DNA from: PFL42 sp963789825
Lineage (GTDB): Bacteria; Chloroflexota; Anaerolineae; Anaerolineales; E44-bin32
Assembly (NCBI GenBank): GCA_963789825.1
Contig: CAWBME010000003.1
Location: 14,966 to 78,965 of the forward strand
Reading direction: 5' to 3'
DNA: 64,000 bases
Shown here: positions 43,191-53,439 of the stretch, one piece after another
How the letters are laid out: the number at the start of each line of letters is the position of its first letter
How positions within the stretch are numbered: the first letter of the stretch is position 1
Position numbers and translations under genes: made by a program
Notes under the pieces: generated by a model
Told to the model about the DNA's origin: nothing
What the model saw: only the letters and a program-made list of their open reading frames with translations
Database searches by the model: none

Positions 43191-44517
43191 TCAGGGTCGG
43201 CTGGCTCCCAGAAGGATTCCGAACAGAAGGGTAGCCAGGACGGTGAGAATGATCAAGAGGTTGACCAACGTGCCGTGAATTCGGCGACCTCGATGTGTCC
43301 TGTGCAGCTGCCAGGCCCCGATCGAGGACGCGACGATGAGCAGCGGGACGTAGTCGAGCGCGAAGCGGTTGGTGACATGCCGATAGGCCAGGGTGGAAAA
43401 CGCCGTCAGCACGGCCGCGGCGATCAGGGTCGTCCCAACCCCAAGGGCGCCTGCACTCGGCGCCCCATGGACCTTGACGGACGATGGGACTCTGGGTGAG
43501 GCCAAGCCAAGCGCGTGCACGATTTGGGACGCAACGAGCAGCCCGGCGAACAGGATGAATGGCGCAGCCACCAGGAATCCCGTTATGTTGCCCACCGAGT
43601 AGACGCCTGCGGGATTCGAAATCTCCCAATGAAGATCCTCTCCCAAGCGAGCCCTCCGCTCGAGGACTCAAGGAACGGAAAACGCTCATGCAGCCCTGCT
43701 GGCGCCAAGGAATAGTAGAGCGCATTTGGGGCCAGGTATTTCACATTGAACATCTCCCCCGCGGCAACCAGGCGCGGATAGTCGAGATCAGGGACGAGCT
43801 GAAACTGAAACCCGGTTTCGGTGAGCTTCCCGAAGCGGAGGTAGTTGTAGATCCCGAGCAGACTGCAGATGAGCAGCAACGGGAGAAGGAGACCGCATTT
43901 CGCAGGGAGGAGCGAACCCCCCGGCGGCCGTCTTCTCTGCGCCGCGCCAAGCCCGAGCAGAGTCCCGAGGAGGAGAGCCCCGACCGCCGGGAGAAGTGTC
44001 AGTCGGGATGCGATCGCCAGCCCCCAGCAAGCTCCGGCCAAGGCCATGGATCTCGGACTGGCTGCGGATTGACCAATCGCCGAGATCGCAAGACACAACC
44101 CGGCGAAGAGGAATGCCTGGCCAGCGCCAATGGCGGCTTCGTAGATGGCAGGGAAGCTGAGATTCCACAGGATAGGATGGGCCATACCGACAGCCGCGAG
44201 GCCGAGTGCAACGAGCCAGGTCGGGAGGCTTGGGAAGTAGAGTTTGCGAAGCCGTAGCAGCAAGACCACGGCGAGCAGGAAGGAAGCGACTGCCGCCACG
44301 AAGGCGATCGTCTCATCCCCGAACGAGCCCTGGAAGCCGATCTTCCAGAGAGCGAGCAAGACTGCGGGGGCAGGTCCCCAGTAGGCGTAGTACCTTCCGC
44401 CGAAGTACGTCGCATCTGTGGAAACATCGATGCCCGCGTGCTGCGCGGGGTCATAGGGGTCTTCGACTGCTGCCAGCTGGGGCGGCGGGTCAGGAGAAGA
44501 TCGAGTTGCCCTTGCAT
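43191..44517 (-). CDS. GT-C-like membrane glycosyltransferase, 5' end unclear, frameshifted
   Basis: Codes from about MQGQLDLLLTRRP (ATG 44515-44517), through a frame change near 44485, to DPYDPAQHAGIDVSTDATYF and GGRYYAYWGPAPAVLLALWK, typical of large bacterial mannosyltransferase-like membrane proteins. Long helices follow (FVAAVASFLLAVVLLLRLRK, CGLLLPLLLICSLLGIYNYL), another frame change near 43640, and a C-terminus with FLVAAPFILFAGLLVASQIV and LIILTVLATLLFGILLGA. The usual first membrane helix upstream of the SFMQGQLDL loop is missing, so the gene is either 5'-truncated or further frameshifted. Base composition looks slightly less GC-rich than its neighbours. Confidence 0.6.
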
Positions 44518-44750
44518 GAACGACTTCAGCGAGCAATTCGTACACGCGGCTTTCACATCGCACTTCCCGCGAACCGCGACTGCGGCAGCGCGCGACGCAC
44601 AATGAAGGGCTAAACGTGGGGGGAGCTTGGCGCTGTGCATCGACGACTTCCGATGCGCAGCAAGCCGGCAGAGCTGTTGCGCGACAGGGGCGTCGAGAGT
44701 CACGGTGGACCGGGAGTGCTCGCCGGCCTGCAGAGCGGCTGCGCAATGCG

Positions 44751-45596
44751 TCAGCCAGCTGGACCGGAGTCCGGATCAAGCTCAACCAGCCGATGGTACA
44801 GGTCCGGTCGGCGATCGGCGATCAGATCCAGTTCGTACTCGCCGGGGACGAACAGCCGCTCCTTGTGATCGGCCCGCGCCAGGTCGATCTCGGCCAGCAG
44901 CAGCGCTTCGTCCTCGTCTCCGGCCTGCTGCAGCACCTCTCCATCGGGACCGATGATCAGGCTGTTGCCGAGATAGCGCGTGCCACGCTCCTCGCCGACA
45001 TGGTTGGCGGCGAGCAGGAACACGCCGTTCTCGGCAGCGCGGGTGCGCGCCAGGTGTTCGGAGTACAGACGGGCCGTGTTCGGCCAGGCTGTCGACACCA
45101 CCACCAGCTGGGCTCCCGCCAATGCGAGGACGCGCATCGGCTCGGGCAGGCGCAGGTCGTAGCAGATCAGCAGGCTGACCCGCCCTGCTGGGAGCGGGAA
45201 GGGCCCGGGCAGATCATCGCCGCAGGCCAGGTAGCGGTCCACCCCCAGGAACGGCAGGTGAGTCTTGCGGTACACCCCGGCCACTCCCTGCGGGCCAAGC
45301 AGGGCAGCGCTGTTGAACAGCACGCCGTCGGGATCCTGCTCCAACACCCCAACGACGGCGAACAAGCCCAGCCGCGCGCAGGACTGGATCAGCGCTTGCG
45401 TGCTCGGGCCCGGAATTGGCTCCGCCACGCGGCTGGCTTCCTCAAGCGTCAGTGAGTAGCCCGAGACGGCGCATTCGGGGAAGGCGACCAGGTCGGCGCC
45501 TTGGGCTGCCGCGCGCTCCAGCAAGGTCTGCATCGCCGCCAGGTTGGCAGCCGGATCCATCAGCCGGGTCTCGAACTGTGCAGCCGCGACACGCAT
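44751..45596 (-). CDS. Carbon-nitrogen hydrolase (nitrilase superfamily)
   Basis: 281 residues, intact. Catalytic triad Glu41 (LVAFPECAVSGYS), Lys111 (VYRKTHLPFLG) and Cys145 (SLLICYDLRLPEPMRVLALA). Typical N-terminus MRVAAAQFETRLMDPAANLA and end with GEVLQQAGDEDEALLLAEID. Members hydrolyse amides, ureides or nitriles; the overall pattern suggests an amidase rather than a true nitrilase. It begins 275 bases after the thiolase stop in the same direction. Confidence 0.95.
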   Translation of the reverse strand: MRVAAAQFETRLMDPAANLAAMQTLLERAAAQGADLVAFPECAVSGYSLTLEEASRVAEPIPGPSTQALIQSCARLGLFAVVGVLEQDPDGVLFNSAALLGPQGVAGVYRKTHLPFLGVDRYLACGDDLPGPFPLPAGRVSLLICYDLRLPEPMRVLALAGAQLVVVSTAWPNTARLYSEHLARTRAAENGVFLLAANHVGEERGTRYLGNSLIIGPDGEVLQQAGDEDEALLLAEIDLARADHKERLFVPGEYELDLIADRRPDLYHRLVELDPDSGPAG

Positions 45597-45871
45597 GTGC
45601 GCCTCCAGGGTGACCGGCGTTCGCCGGCGATGCGATCGATCGGTTGCGCCCGAATTGGCGCTTGCCCCTTACGGTAGGCCTCGTGTGGACTCCGACCTCC
45701 GACTTCTCCACTCCATTCCAGCCTGGGCGAGCCCTGTTCGGGCCGGATCTCGGCCGTGGAGCTTTCGCGTCCGCTCGCCCCGCTTGGGAAGCGCCTTGGC
45801 TGCACTGGCGCGGACAAGTAGCTTTGCCAGAGCCCAAAGGCGAGGGCGAAGATGCGCTGTGTCGCAGCCTC

Positions 45872-47021
45872 TTACGTCCGCTCGAGGATCGTCGCCGTTG
45901 CCATCCCGTGCCCGATGCACATCGTCTGCAGGCCGTAGCGGCCGGAGGTCCGCTGCAGCGCGTGGACCAGCTTGGTCATCAGAATGGCGCCGGTGGCGCC
46001 CAGCGGGTGGCCGTGGGCGATCGCGCCGCCATCTGGGTTGAGGCGAAGCGGATCGACCGGGTACTCGTGCAGCCAGGCCAGCGGCACGCAGGCGAAGGCC
46101 TCGTTGACCTCGAACAGATCGATATCGTCCAGCCGCAGGCCGGCCCGCTCGAGGACGCGGGCCGTGGCCGGGATCGGCCCATCGAGCATGAGCACGGGGT
46201 CCGAGCCGACGGCGACCCGGGCGACGATGCGGGCCAACGGCTTCAGGCTGTGGCGGCGCACGGCGTGTTCGGAGGCAACCAGCAAGGCCGCGGCGCCGTC
46301 GCTGACCTGGCTGCTGTTTCCAGCCGTGATGACGCCATCGGGCTTGAAGACCGGCTTGAGGTCGGCCATCTTCTGCCGGTCGGGCGGCCGGCGCACCCCC
46401 TGATCCTGCACAATCATCCCGCGTCTGTCCGTCCGGCTGAGGGAGATGGAGTGCCAGGGTCTGCGACGCAAACCTGCCGGCCTCGATCGCCGCGCCGGCG
46501 CGGCGGTGGCTCTCGAAGGCGAAGTCATCCAGCGCCGCCCGGCTGAGATGCCAGCGCTCGGCCATCATCTCGGCGCTCAGGCCCTGATGGACCAATGGGT
46601 ACGGAAAGCCGCGCGGCCACTCGGGAGGGTAGTCCTTGCCCAGCGGCTGATGGGACATCATCTCGATCCCGCCGGCAAGCACCAGGTCCATGTCACCGGC
46701 CAGAATTGCCTGGGCGGCGAAATGCACCGCCTGCTGCCCGGAGCCGCACATGCGGTTGAGCGAAACCGCCGGGGTGGCGGGTGGGAGTCGCGCCTGCAGC
46801 GATGCCAGGCGGGCGATGTTGCCTCCCTGGTCACCGATCGGCGTAACGCATCCCAGGATGACGTCTTCGACCGCATCCAATGGGCTACCGGCCCGGCGCA
46901 CCGCCTCGGTCAGCACCGCGGCGGCCAGATCCACCGGCGGGTAGGGCCATAGGGCGCCGCTCTCTGGTTTGCCGATCCCGATGGGAGTGCGGACAGCGCT
47001 GACCAGGTAAACATCCGCCAT
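45872..47021 (-). CDS. Acetyl-CoA acyltransferase (thiolase), one frameshift
   Basis: Condenses or cleaves acyl-CoA thioesters in beta-oxidation or acetoacetyl-CoA metabolism. ATG 47021 gives MADVYLVSAVRTPIGIGKPE. Active Cys in SLNRMCGSGQQAVHFAAQAI (near residue 92), GGIEMMSHQPLGKDYP. Coding sense changes frame near 46445, then NSSQVSDGAAALLVASEHAV, VNEAFACVPLAWLHEY, GGAIAHGHPLGATGAILMTK (catalytic His) and second Cys region MCIGHGMATATILERT with stop at 45872. About 383 residues, normal length. Confidence 0.93.
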
Positions 47022-47129
47022 GGGGTTCTCCTCGGAGTTGCCGCGGCCGGCGAAGGTAGAATCAGACCGGACGCATGCATGAGGATACGCGTGCCTCTCA
47101 GGCAGGTCAAGCGGCTCACCGGACGGACG

Positions 47130-47864
47130 ATGGTGCGTTTCGGTAGATCTCACGGGCGCAGGGTCTTGGTGCTTGCCGGGCTGGTGCTGGCCGCCCTGGC
47201 TTGCATCCCCTCGAGCGAGCCGACGCCGGCCCCTCCGCCATCGATCGAAGACGCCAGAGATCTGATCGACGTGCTGCGTGGCGCGGGCGTTGCCGTCCAG
47301 CCGACGTCAGCGCCGGCTGATCCCGCGTTTGGCGGCAGAGGCCAGGTCCTGCAAATCGGCGGACAACGGGTGCAGGTCTACGAGTACGAATCGGTCGACG
47401 AGCGTGAGGTCGTATCGCTGGGGATCTCGTCCGGCCGCTGGTCCTCCGGCGAAGGAGATCAGCCGCAGCAAACCGTGGTCGCCGTCTGGGCTGCCGGAAA
47501 GCTGATCGTCGCCTATGGCGGCAGCGATGGCGGGACCCACCTGTTGCTGCAGGCGCTGCTGGGGGACCCGATCACGCTGGCTCCCGAGGTGGTGGATGAG
47601 CCCTACCCGGCGGCGGTTCCAGCGGTGCTGGCCCAGGCTGCCGAATTGCTGGGCATGGCCCCGAATGCCATCGAAGTGATTGGCCTCGAGGAGGCGACCT
47701 GGCCCAATTCGTGTCTGGGCCTGCCGAGGCCGACAGAGCGCTGCGCTGAGGGTGAGGTGCCAGGATGGAGCGTCGAGGTGCGCGGCGATGGCGTACAGGC
47801 GCGCTTCCGTGCCGATTTGGCAGGAGATCGCGTGCGGCTTGAGCGGACGGTGAATGGACCCTGA
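47130..47864 (+). CDS. Lipoprotein of unknown function
   Basis: About 244 residues if translation starts at ATG 47130 (MVRFGRSHGRRVLVLAGLVL); an upstream in-frame ATG at 47079 is possible, with TAGAAT at 47057-47062 as -10. Lipobox LAALAC, then a short Pro linker. The domain from about residue 45 has GGRGQVLQIGGQRVQVYEYE and VVSLGISSGRWSS; the C-terminal part has LLGMAPNAIEVIGLEEATWP-NSCLGLP followed by GWSVEVRGDGVQARFRADLA. The NSCLG motif and its context occur in other Chloroflexota lipoproteins as far as I recall. No function assigned. Confidence 0.7.
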   Translation: MVRFGRSHGRRVLVLAGLVLAALACIPSSEPTPAPPPSIEDARDLIDVLRGAGVAVQPTSAPADPAFGGRGQVLQIGGQRVQVYEYESVDEREVVSLGISSGRWSSGEGDQPQQTVVAVWAAGKLIVAYGGSDGGTHLLLQALLGDPITLAPEVVDEPYPAAVPAVLAQAAELLGMAPNAIEVIGLEEATWPNSCLGLPRPTERCAEGEVPGWSVEVRGDGVQARFRADLAGDRVRLERTVNGP

Positions 47865-47917
47865 GCCGCACGTGCGCCCGGCGGCAGCCGTCCGGTCCGC
47901 CCGGCACGGCCAGGGAG

Positions 47918-49021
47918 GTGCTGCTCCAGTTCCTGCGGCTGGGGCTGATCGCTTTCGGCGGCCCGGCGGCTCACCTGGGCTTGATGCAGGACGAATTCGT
48001 GCGGCGCCGCAAGTGGATCGACGAGCAGGGGTTTCTGGACTTTGTCGGCGCAGCGAACCTGATCCCCGGCCCAAACTCGACAGAGCTTGCCATGTATCTC
48101 GGGCAGCATCGCGCCGGCCGGCGAGGGTTGATTGCGGCGGGCGCTGGCTTCACCCTGCCGGCGTTCACGATCGTGCTCTTGCTGTCGATCGCCTACGCGC
48201 GCTATGGCGCCACTCCCCAGGGGACATGGATCCTGGCTGCCGTCAAGCCGGTGGTTGTGGCGGTGATCGCCTACGCCTTGTGGACACTCGGGCGCAGGGC
48301 GGTCAAGGGGTGGCTGACGGCCGCCATCGGCCTGGCGGCCTTCGCCGTCTACTTCGCCGCTGGATGGGGGGAGTTGGTGGTCATCGTCTTGGGAGGCCTT
48401 TGCGCCGCCCTGGCGCTGAACTACCGCCGACTACTCGGCCGTACCGGGTTGCCGGCGCTCGCTTTCCTGCCGCTTGGCGTACAGTCCGGGTCGCTGAACG
48501 AAGTATGGCGCCTGTTTCTAACCTTCGCCAAGATCGGCGCGGTCCTCTACGGCACAGGCTACGTGCTGATCGCATTCCTGTATGGTGAATTTGTCGACAC
48601 GGGCATCCTGACGCAGCAGCAGTTGATGGATGCCGTGGCCATCGGGCAGGTGACTCCCGGACCGCTCTTCACGACCGCCACGTTCATCGGCTACCAGCTG
48701 GCGGGCCTGCCGGGTGCGATCGCCGCCACCGTGGGCATCTTCCTTCCGTCATTTGTCTTCGTGGTCATCAGTTCTCCTTGGATTCCGCGCATGCGGCGCT
48801 CCCCGTGGTTGGGGGCGTTCCTCGACGGCGTGAACGTGAGCGCGTTGGCGCTGATGGGCGGGGTGACTTTGCGGCTGGCGCGGGTGGCCGTGGTCGATGT
48901 GCCGGGAGTGATCCTGGCATTGGTCTCGGCGGTTCTGCTGATCCGGTTTCGCGTGAGCGCGATCTGGCTCGTGCTGGCGGGGGTTGCCATCGGCCTGGTG
49001 CGCTACCTGTTGAGCGGATAA
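47918..49021 (+). CDS. chrA: Chromate-transporter (CHR/ChrA) family permease
   Basis: Two-domain CHR protein, 367 residues from GTG 47918. First half LLQFLRLGLIAFGGPAAHLG, MQDEFVRRRKWIDEQGFLDF, GAANLIPGPNSTELAMYLGQ; second half LFLTFAKIGAVLYGTGYVLI, VDTGILTQQQLMDAVAIGQV and TPGPLFTTATFIGYQLAGLP. The paired FxRLGxxxFGGPxAH and TPGP motifs are diagnostic. The start is uncertain: ATG 47854 plus a small indel would give a more usual N-terminus overlapping the lipoprotein stop. Members export chromate or transport related oxyanions. Confidence 0.92.
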   Translation: MLLQFLRLGLIAFGGPAAHLGLMQDEFVRRRKWIDEQGFLDFVGAANLIPGPNSTELAMYLGQHRAGRRGLIAAGAGFTLPAFTIVLLLSIAYARYGATPQGTWILAAVKPVVVAVIAYALWTLGRRAVKGWLTAAIGLAAFAVYFAAGWGELVVIVLGGLCAALALNYRRLLGRTGLPALAFLPLGVQSGSLNEVWRLFLTFAKIGAVLYGTGYVLIAFLYGEFVDTGILTQQQLMDAVAIGQVTPGPLFTTATFIGYQLAGLPGAIAATVGIFLPSFVFVVISSPWIPRMRRSPWLGAFLDGVNVSALALMGGVTLRLARVAVVDVPGVILALVSAVLLIRFRVSAIWLVLAGVAIGLVRYLLSG

Positions 49022-49104
49022 GCTGGTACCCGCAACGAGAACCTTCGACGCGGCAGCCGCGTTGTTGCTGCGCCGCCAAGACACGGGGGCATGAAGACCC
49101 AGAG

Positions 49105-50392
49105 ATGAGCACAGGTCAGGGTTCGCCGCGCGGCCTGAGAGACTTGCCCCGCAACGTCTGGGTGCTGACGCTGACCTCCTTCCTGACGGATATCTCGTCG
49201 GAGATGGTGGTCAACTTGCTGCCGCTGTTCCTGGTCGGCGTGCTCGGCGTGAGCACGGGTGTGGTCGGCCTGATCGAGGGGATCGCCGAGACCACTGCCA
49301 GCGTGGTCAAAGCTGGGATCGGGATGGCTCTCCGACCGGATGGCACGGCGCAAACCGCTGGTCATGCTGGGCTATGGCCTGTCGACCGTCGCCAAGCCGT
49401 TCCTGTACTTCGCCACCAGCTGGTGGACGGTGCTCGGCGTGCGTTTCGCCGACCGCCTGGGCAAGGGCCTGCGCTCGGCGCCGCGCGATGCGCTGGTGGC
49501 CGATAGCATCGGGGCGAAGCAGCGCGGGCTTGCCTTCGGCTTACACCGCGCCGGGGATACTGCCGGAGCGGTGATTGGTCTGGCGATTGCGCTGGCGGTG
49601 GTCGTGGCCGGCGGATCGATGACCGCGCTTTCACGGACGACCTTTCAGCGCGTGGTGCTGCTCAGTCTGATTCCCGCAGCCTTGGCGGTGGTCCTGCTGG
49701 GCGTGGGGGTGCGGGAGCAGGCCCGGCGGCGAGTGGGGCGGGAGCGCTCGGCGGCTCGGGTGCGCAATCTCGGCCGACCCTTGCTGCTGTACCTCGCTAC
49801 GATCGGCTTGTTCACCCTGGGCAATTCCTCGGATGCCTTCCTGATCCTGCGCGCCAACAACGTTGGCCTGACGGTGGCCGGGGTGCTGGGCATGATGTTG
49901 ATGTTCAACCTGGTCTACGCCGCCTTCTCGACGCCAGCCGGGGCCGCCTCCGATCGGTTCGGCCGCAAGCGGATGCTGCTCGGTGGCTGGTTGCTCTACG
50001 CGCTGGTGTACCTTGGCTTCGCTCGGATGAGCGCAGCCTGGCAGGCGTGGCTGTGGATGATGCTCTACGGGCTGTACTATGCCCTTACGGAAGGCGTGGG
50101 CAAGGCGGTTGTGGCCGACCTGGTGGCGCCCGACCAGCGCGGCCTGGCCTACGGGCTACATGCGGCGATCGTCGGCCTGATGGCCCTGCCGGCCAGCCTG
50201 CTGGCAGGCGTGTTGTGGCAGGGAGTGGGCACCTGGCCGGGTCTCGGGCCTTCGGCACCCTTCTTGTTCGGCGCTGGGATGGCCGGGGCGGCCTGCGTGC
50301 TGCTGAGTTTCCAGGATTTGCGGCCGCCGGAACCTGTCGGGCAGGGCGGGTCCGGTGATCCGGTCCAGGCTGGCTCGCTCAACGGTCGCTGA
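49105..50392 (+). CDS. Major facilitator superfamily permease, one frameshift
   Basis: About 428 residues. MSTGQGSPRGLRDLPRNVWV, VLTLTSFLTDISSEMVVNLL, then a frame change near 49325 (GIGWLSDRMARRKPLVMLGY is the restored A-loop motif with DRxxRRK). Later: DRLGKGLRSAPRDALVADSI, GLAFGLHRAGDTAGAVIGLA, GAASDRFGRKRMLLGG and LVAPDQRGLAYGLHAAIVGL. Twelve helices. The DISSEM and GKGLRSAPRDAL signatures match an uncharacterised MFS group common in bacteria. Substrate unknown. Confidence 0.9.
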
Positions 50393-50614
50393 GATCAAAC
50401 GGCTCGGTTCCGCACTGGGCAACTCCGCACTTCCGTGGCAGCCAAGAGCGGCTGACTTGGAGATGCTTGACACGCCCAGCGCCTGGAAGTACGGTAATCC
50501 TTCCTGACGAGATCCGCCCAGGCTTCTGGCGGTACGTGTTCGGGCGGACTACCCGAGTTCCCGAACAGGCCGGAGTCTTGGAGGACCGGTTAGGAGAGAG
50601 AGGCGCAGAAGCCC

Positions 50615-50959
50615 GTGACGAAGTCATCGGTCAAGGCAACCACGCGCCAGCCCCGAGGAGCTCAGGCATCCAAGCCTGCCGCAGCAGGCCGGGTGGTGGT
50701 CGAGAACGTCAATGTCCCGGGGTACACCTCAAGCGTCGACGCGGCGATGTACAGCTCCATGAAGAAGGCGCTGCTGAAGGTGCTCCCGGCCAAGGCGCCT
50801 GGGCTGACCCAGGCCGAGATGTTCTCGGCGGTCGTGCCGCACCTGCCGGCGGACCAGTTCCCGGGCGGCGCCAAGGCGGGCTGGTGGGTCAGGTGCGTAT
50901 AGCTCGACCTGGCGGCCAAGCGCCAGATCGTGTGCGAGCCGTCCAAGCCCGTACGCTGA
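50615..50959 (+). CDS. DUF6958-like small protein interrupted by an in-frame TAG
   Basis: Coding from MTKSSVKATTRQPRGAQASK; the conserved part is MYSSMKKALLKVLPAKAPGL, TQAEMFSAVVPHLPADQFPG and GGAKAGWWVRCV. The frame stops at TAG 50900-50902, then continues in the same frame LDLAAKRQIVCEPSKPVR to TGA 50957. Family members that I recall have GWW..VQLDLEAKG, so the TAG stands where CAG (Gln) is expected. The product would otherwise be 114 residues. Either a point nonsense mutation or a base-call error. Confidence 0.7.
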
Positions 50960-51017
50960 CACAAGCTACCGCCGCGGTAGGCTTGCGTCGTAGGTTGAAT
51001 GAGGATCGCTGAACATC

Positions 51018-52178
51018 ATGCGCAAGCAGCTTCTGCCGCGAGTTCGCACGCCGGTGCGCCGGGAAGGCGCCCAAACCTACCTGCTGCTCACACTGATCGC
51101 CTTCGGCGTCTCGGTGGCATCGACCCGTCTCGTGCTGCAACTCAGCGGCTACCCTCAGCTGACGGCCGGCGAGCTGCACATTGCACATGTGCTGTGGGGT
51201 GGCTTGCTGCTGTTCGCAGCCTCCTTGCTGCCGCTGGTGCTGGCCAACCGCTGGGTGTACACCGCGGGAGCACTGTTGGCCGGGATCGGCGTCGGTCTGT
51301 TCATCGATGAGGTCGGCAAGTTCATCACCCGCAGCAACGACTACTTCTACCCGGCGGCAGCGCCGATCGTCTACGTCTTCTTCCTGCTGACCGTGTGGGT
51401 CTACCTGCAGGTGCGGCGACCGGGCCGTAAGGACAGCCGATCCGAGTTGTACGCTGCGCTGGTTGAATTGGAGGAAGTGCTCGACCGGGACTTCGAGCCG
51501 GGGGAACGGCGTGCCCTCGAGGCTCGCCTGAGCGCAATCACCCATGACCCAGATCGTCCCGAGGTAGCCAGGCTGGCTACCGAATTGCTGCATTTCCTGC
51601 ACGCCGATCTGCGGATCGAGGCCGAGGAGTCGCCGGACCTGCTGGAACGGATCCAGGCGCGTCTGGAACGGTTCGAACGCGACTGGCTTACGAGGGCTCG
51701 CCTGCGCCTGCTTCTGGCGGTGGGCTGGCTTGGCCTGGCCGTGTTCATGATCTTCTCGGCTGTCGCTGACCTGCTCAGCTTGGTCGGAGGCGGGCTGTCG
51801 GACGTGTGGGCCCAGCTCCCCGGAGTGCTGCGCCGGGCGGATGTCGAACCTTGGAACGCCTTGCTGCAGGTTGCGGTCGGTGTGCTGCTCGTGGCGGCGC
51901 TGGTGGCGTTGGCGCTCAGACGGGAACGGCTGGCGCAGCGCCTCGCCACCTATGGATTGCTGCTGGCACTGACGGTGGTCAATCTGTTTGTCTTCTTCTA
52001 CGATCAGTTCTCGACGATTCTGCCGGCGACCCTCGAGCTGCTCTTGCTGCTGGAGGCACCGCTATCAGAAGCGCTTCCTCGGGAGCGCGGAGGTCACCGC
52101 TACCAGAAGCGTTTCCTCGGTGAGGCAGGCGTCGTACTGGCGGACCTGCCCGGCGATGAGCCGATGATCCCCGGCTAG
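51018..52178 (+). CDS. Membrane protein of unknown function
   Basis: 386 residues. N-terminal membrane half: TYLLLTLIAFGVSVASTRLV, LHIAHVLWGGLLLFAASLLP, YTAGALLAGIGVGLFIDEVG, PIVYVFFLLTVWVYLQVRRP. A soluble helical middle (about residues 140-230) rich in Glu/Arg/Leu follows, then LLLAVGWLGLAVFMIFSAVA and two further helices to about 345. The IDEVGKFITRSNDYFYP loop is striking and conserved-looking. The C-terminus carries a 38-bp tandem duplication that changes frame. Family not recognised. Confidence 0.75.
   Translation: MRKQLLPRVRTPVRREGAQTYLLLTLIAFGVSVASTRLVLQLSGYPQLTAGELHIAHVLWGGLLLFAASLLPLVLANRWVYTAGALLAGIGVGLFIDEVGKFITRSNDYFYPAAAPIVYVFFLLTVWVYLQVRRPGRKDSRSELYAALVELEEVLDRDFEPGERRALEARLSAITHDPDRPEVARLATELLHFLHADLRIEAEESPDLLERIQARLERFERDWLTRARLRLLLAVGWLGLAVFMIFSAVADLLSLVGGGLSDVWAQLPGVLRRADVEPWNALLQVAVGVLLVAALVALALRRERLAQRLATYGLLLALTVVNLFVFFYDQFSTILPATLELLLLLEAPLSEALPRERGGHRYQKRFLGEAGVVLADLPGDEPMIPG
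52057..52120 (+). repeat. Imperfect tandem repeat, period 38 bp, in the 3' end of the membrane-protein gene
   Basis: CACCGCTATCAGAAGCGCTT at 52057 recurs as CACCGCTACCAGAAGCGTTT at 52095. The period is not a multiple of three. Only the second copy reads HRYQKRFLG in the main frame. Confidence 0.7.
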
Positions 52179-52366
52179 CCCCACACGCAAGCCCGCCCGG
52201 CTTCGCCCGAGTCCCCAGCGCCGCGTTCCCAAGCCCGTCCTCGACGGTCGCAGCAGGGGAGCCGCCTGCCAGCAGGTTGCGGGGCGCCAATCCTCCCGTA
52301 TCGGCGAGAGGGAGCCCATGCGGTCGGAACAAGAGTAGAATCATCCGAAATCGTTCGGCCCAGTGG

Positions 52367-53215
52367 ATGGTGGAGGCAACTGCGGTGATTGCGGGATTGC
52401 TCCTCACGCTTCGGGAGGGTCTGGAAGCAGCGTTGCTGGTCGGGATCACGCTGGGTGCGATCCAGCGGATGCGGCAGCCGGGTCTGCGGCGCTTCGTGTG
52501 GGTCGGCGTGGCAGCGGCAGTGCTCATCAGCCTGGCCGTGGCGGCCGGCCTGCAAGCCGTCGGCGCCACGCTCTCTGGAGACGCCGAGGCGATCTTCGAG
52601 GGGATGACCCTGTTGCTGGCCGCCGGCGTGCTGACCTGGATGATCCTCTGGCTGCAGCGCCAGGGACGCCGGACGCAGTTGGTTCTCGAGACGGACGTGC
52701 AACGTGCCGCCCAGCGACAGCAGTCAACCATCATCTTCCTGATCGCCTTCACGGCCGTCCTGCGCGAAGGCATCGAGACCGCCTTGTTCCTGTCCGCCGC
52801 TGCCATAACCGCCCGCGCGGCGGACGTACTGGCTGGAGCGCTGCTGGGGCTGGTGGCAGCGGTGATGCTGGGCTACGCGCTGTACGCCAGCGCGCTGCGC
52901 CTGAACCTGCGCCGGTTCTTCCAGGTCACTGGGTTGCTGCTGATGCTCTTCGCCGCGGGGCTGGTGGCGCATGCCGTCCACGAGCTCAACGAAATTGGTA
53001 TGATCCCGGCCATCGTTGCCCCGCTGTGGGACATCAATCACGTCCTCGACGAGAACTCGTATCTAGGCCTGGTCTTCAGGGCGCTCTTCGGCTACAACGC
53101 CAACCCGTCGCTAAGCGAGGCGCTGGCCTACTCGGCCTACTTCGTCATCCTGGGTGTGGTGCTCCTGCGCATGCAGCGGCCGACCCCTCGCCGCGAAGCC
53201 CAAGCCGGCGTGTAG
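52367..53215 (+). CDS. FTR1-family high-affinity iron permease
   Basis: 282 residues from ATG 52367. Seven hydrophobic spans with two iron-binding REGxE motifs: LLLTLREGLEAALLVGITLG (REGLE at 16-20) and FTAVLREGIETALFLSAAAI (near 130). VHELNEIGMIP and the late DINHVLDENSYLGLVFRALF match bacterial FTR1/EfeU-like permeases. No oxidase or EfeO/EfeB partner lies next to it. A -10 TAGAAT is at 52336-52341. Confidence 0.93.
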   Translation: MVEATAVIAGLLLTLREGLEAALLVGITLGAIQRMRQPGLRRFVWVGVAAAVLISLAVAAGLQAVGATLSGDAEAIFEGMTLLLAAGVLTWMILWLQRQGRRTQLVLETDVQRAAQRQQSTIIFLIAFTAVLREGIETALFLSAAAITARAADVLAGALLGLVAAVMLGYALYASALRLNLRRFFQVTGLLLMLFAAGLVAHAVHELNEIGMIPAIVAPLWDINHVLDENSYLGLVFRALFGYNANPSLSEALAYSAYFVILGVVLLRMQRPTPRREAQAGV

Positions 53216-53239
53216 TCTCCCATGACCCGGGCCGCCGAT

Positions 53240-53258
53240 GGGGGAGGCATAATCCCCC
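53240..53258 (+). terminator. Weak hairpin after FTR1
   Basis: GGGGGA / TCCCCC 6-bp stem with loop GGCATAA, 25 bases after the FTR1 stop. No clear T tract. Confidence 0.4.
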
Positions 53259-53439
53259 AGGGAGAGCACCTGGAGGTTTGTTTCAGCCGGTCGGCTTCCC
53301 CCAGGACTGACTGCGCACCGTCGGATCCGGCTGTCCCACCGATACGCGGTCTATCGCAGAGTGAGATGCGCTGAGGGAGTGGAGTGGTAGAGCCATCCGC
53401 GACAAGTCTCCTGGGCCGGGCGCGATCCGCGCTCCTGAG

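Noticed and set aside
50900..50902. TAG as a recoded sense codon (pyrrolysine-type)
   Set aside because: Isolated case, a one-base change from CAG explains it, and no suppressor tRNA or related gene is in the window.
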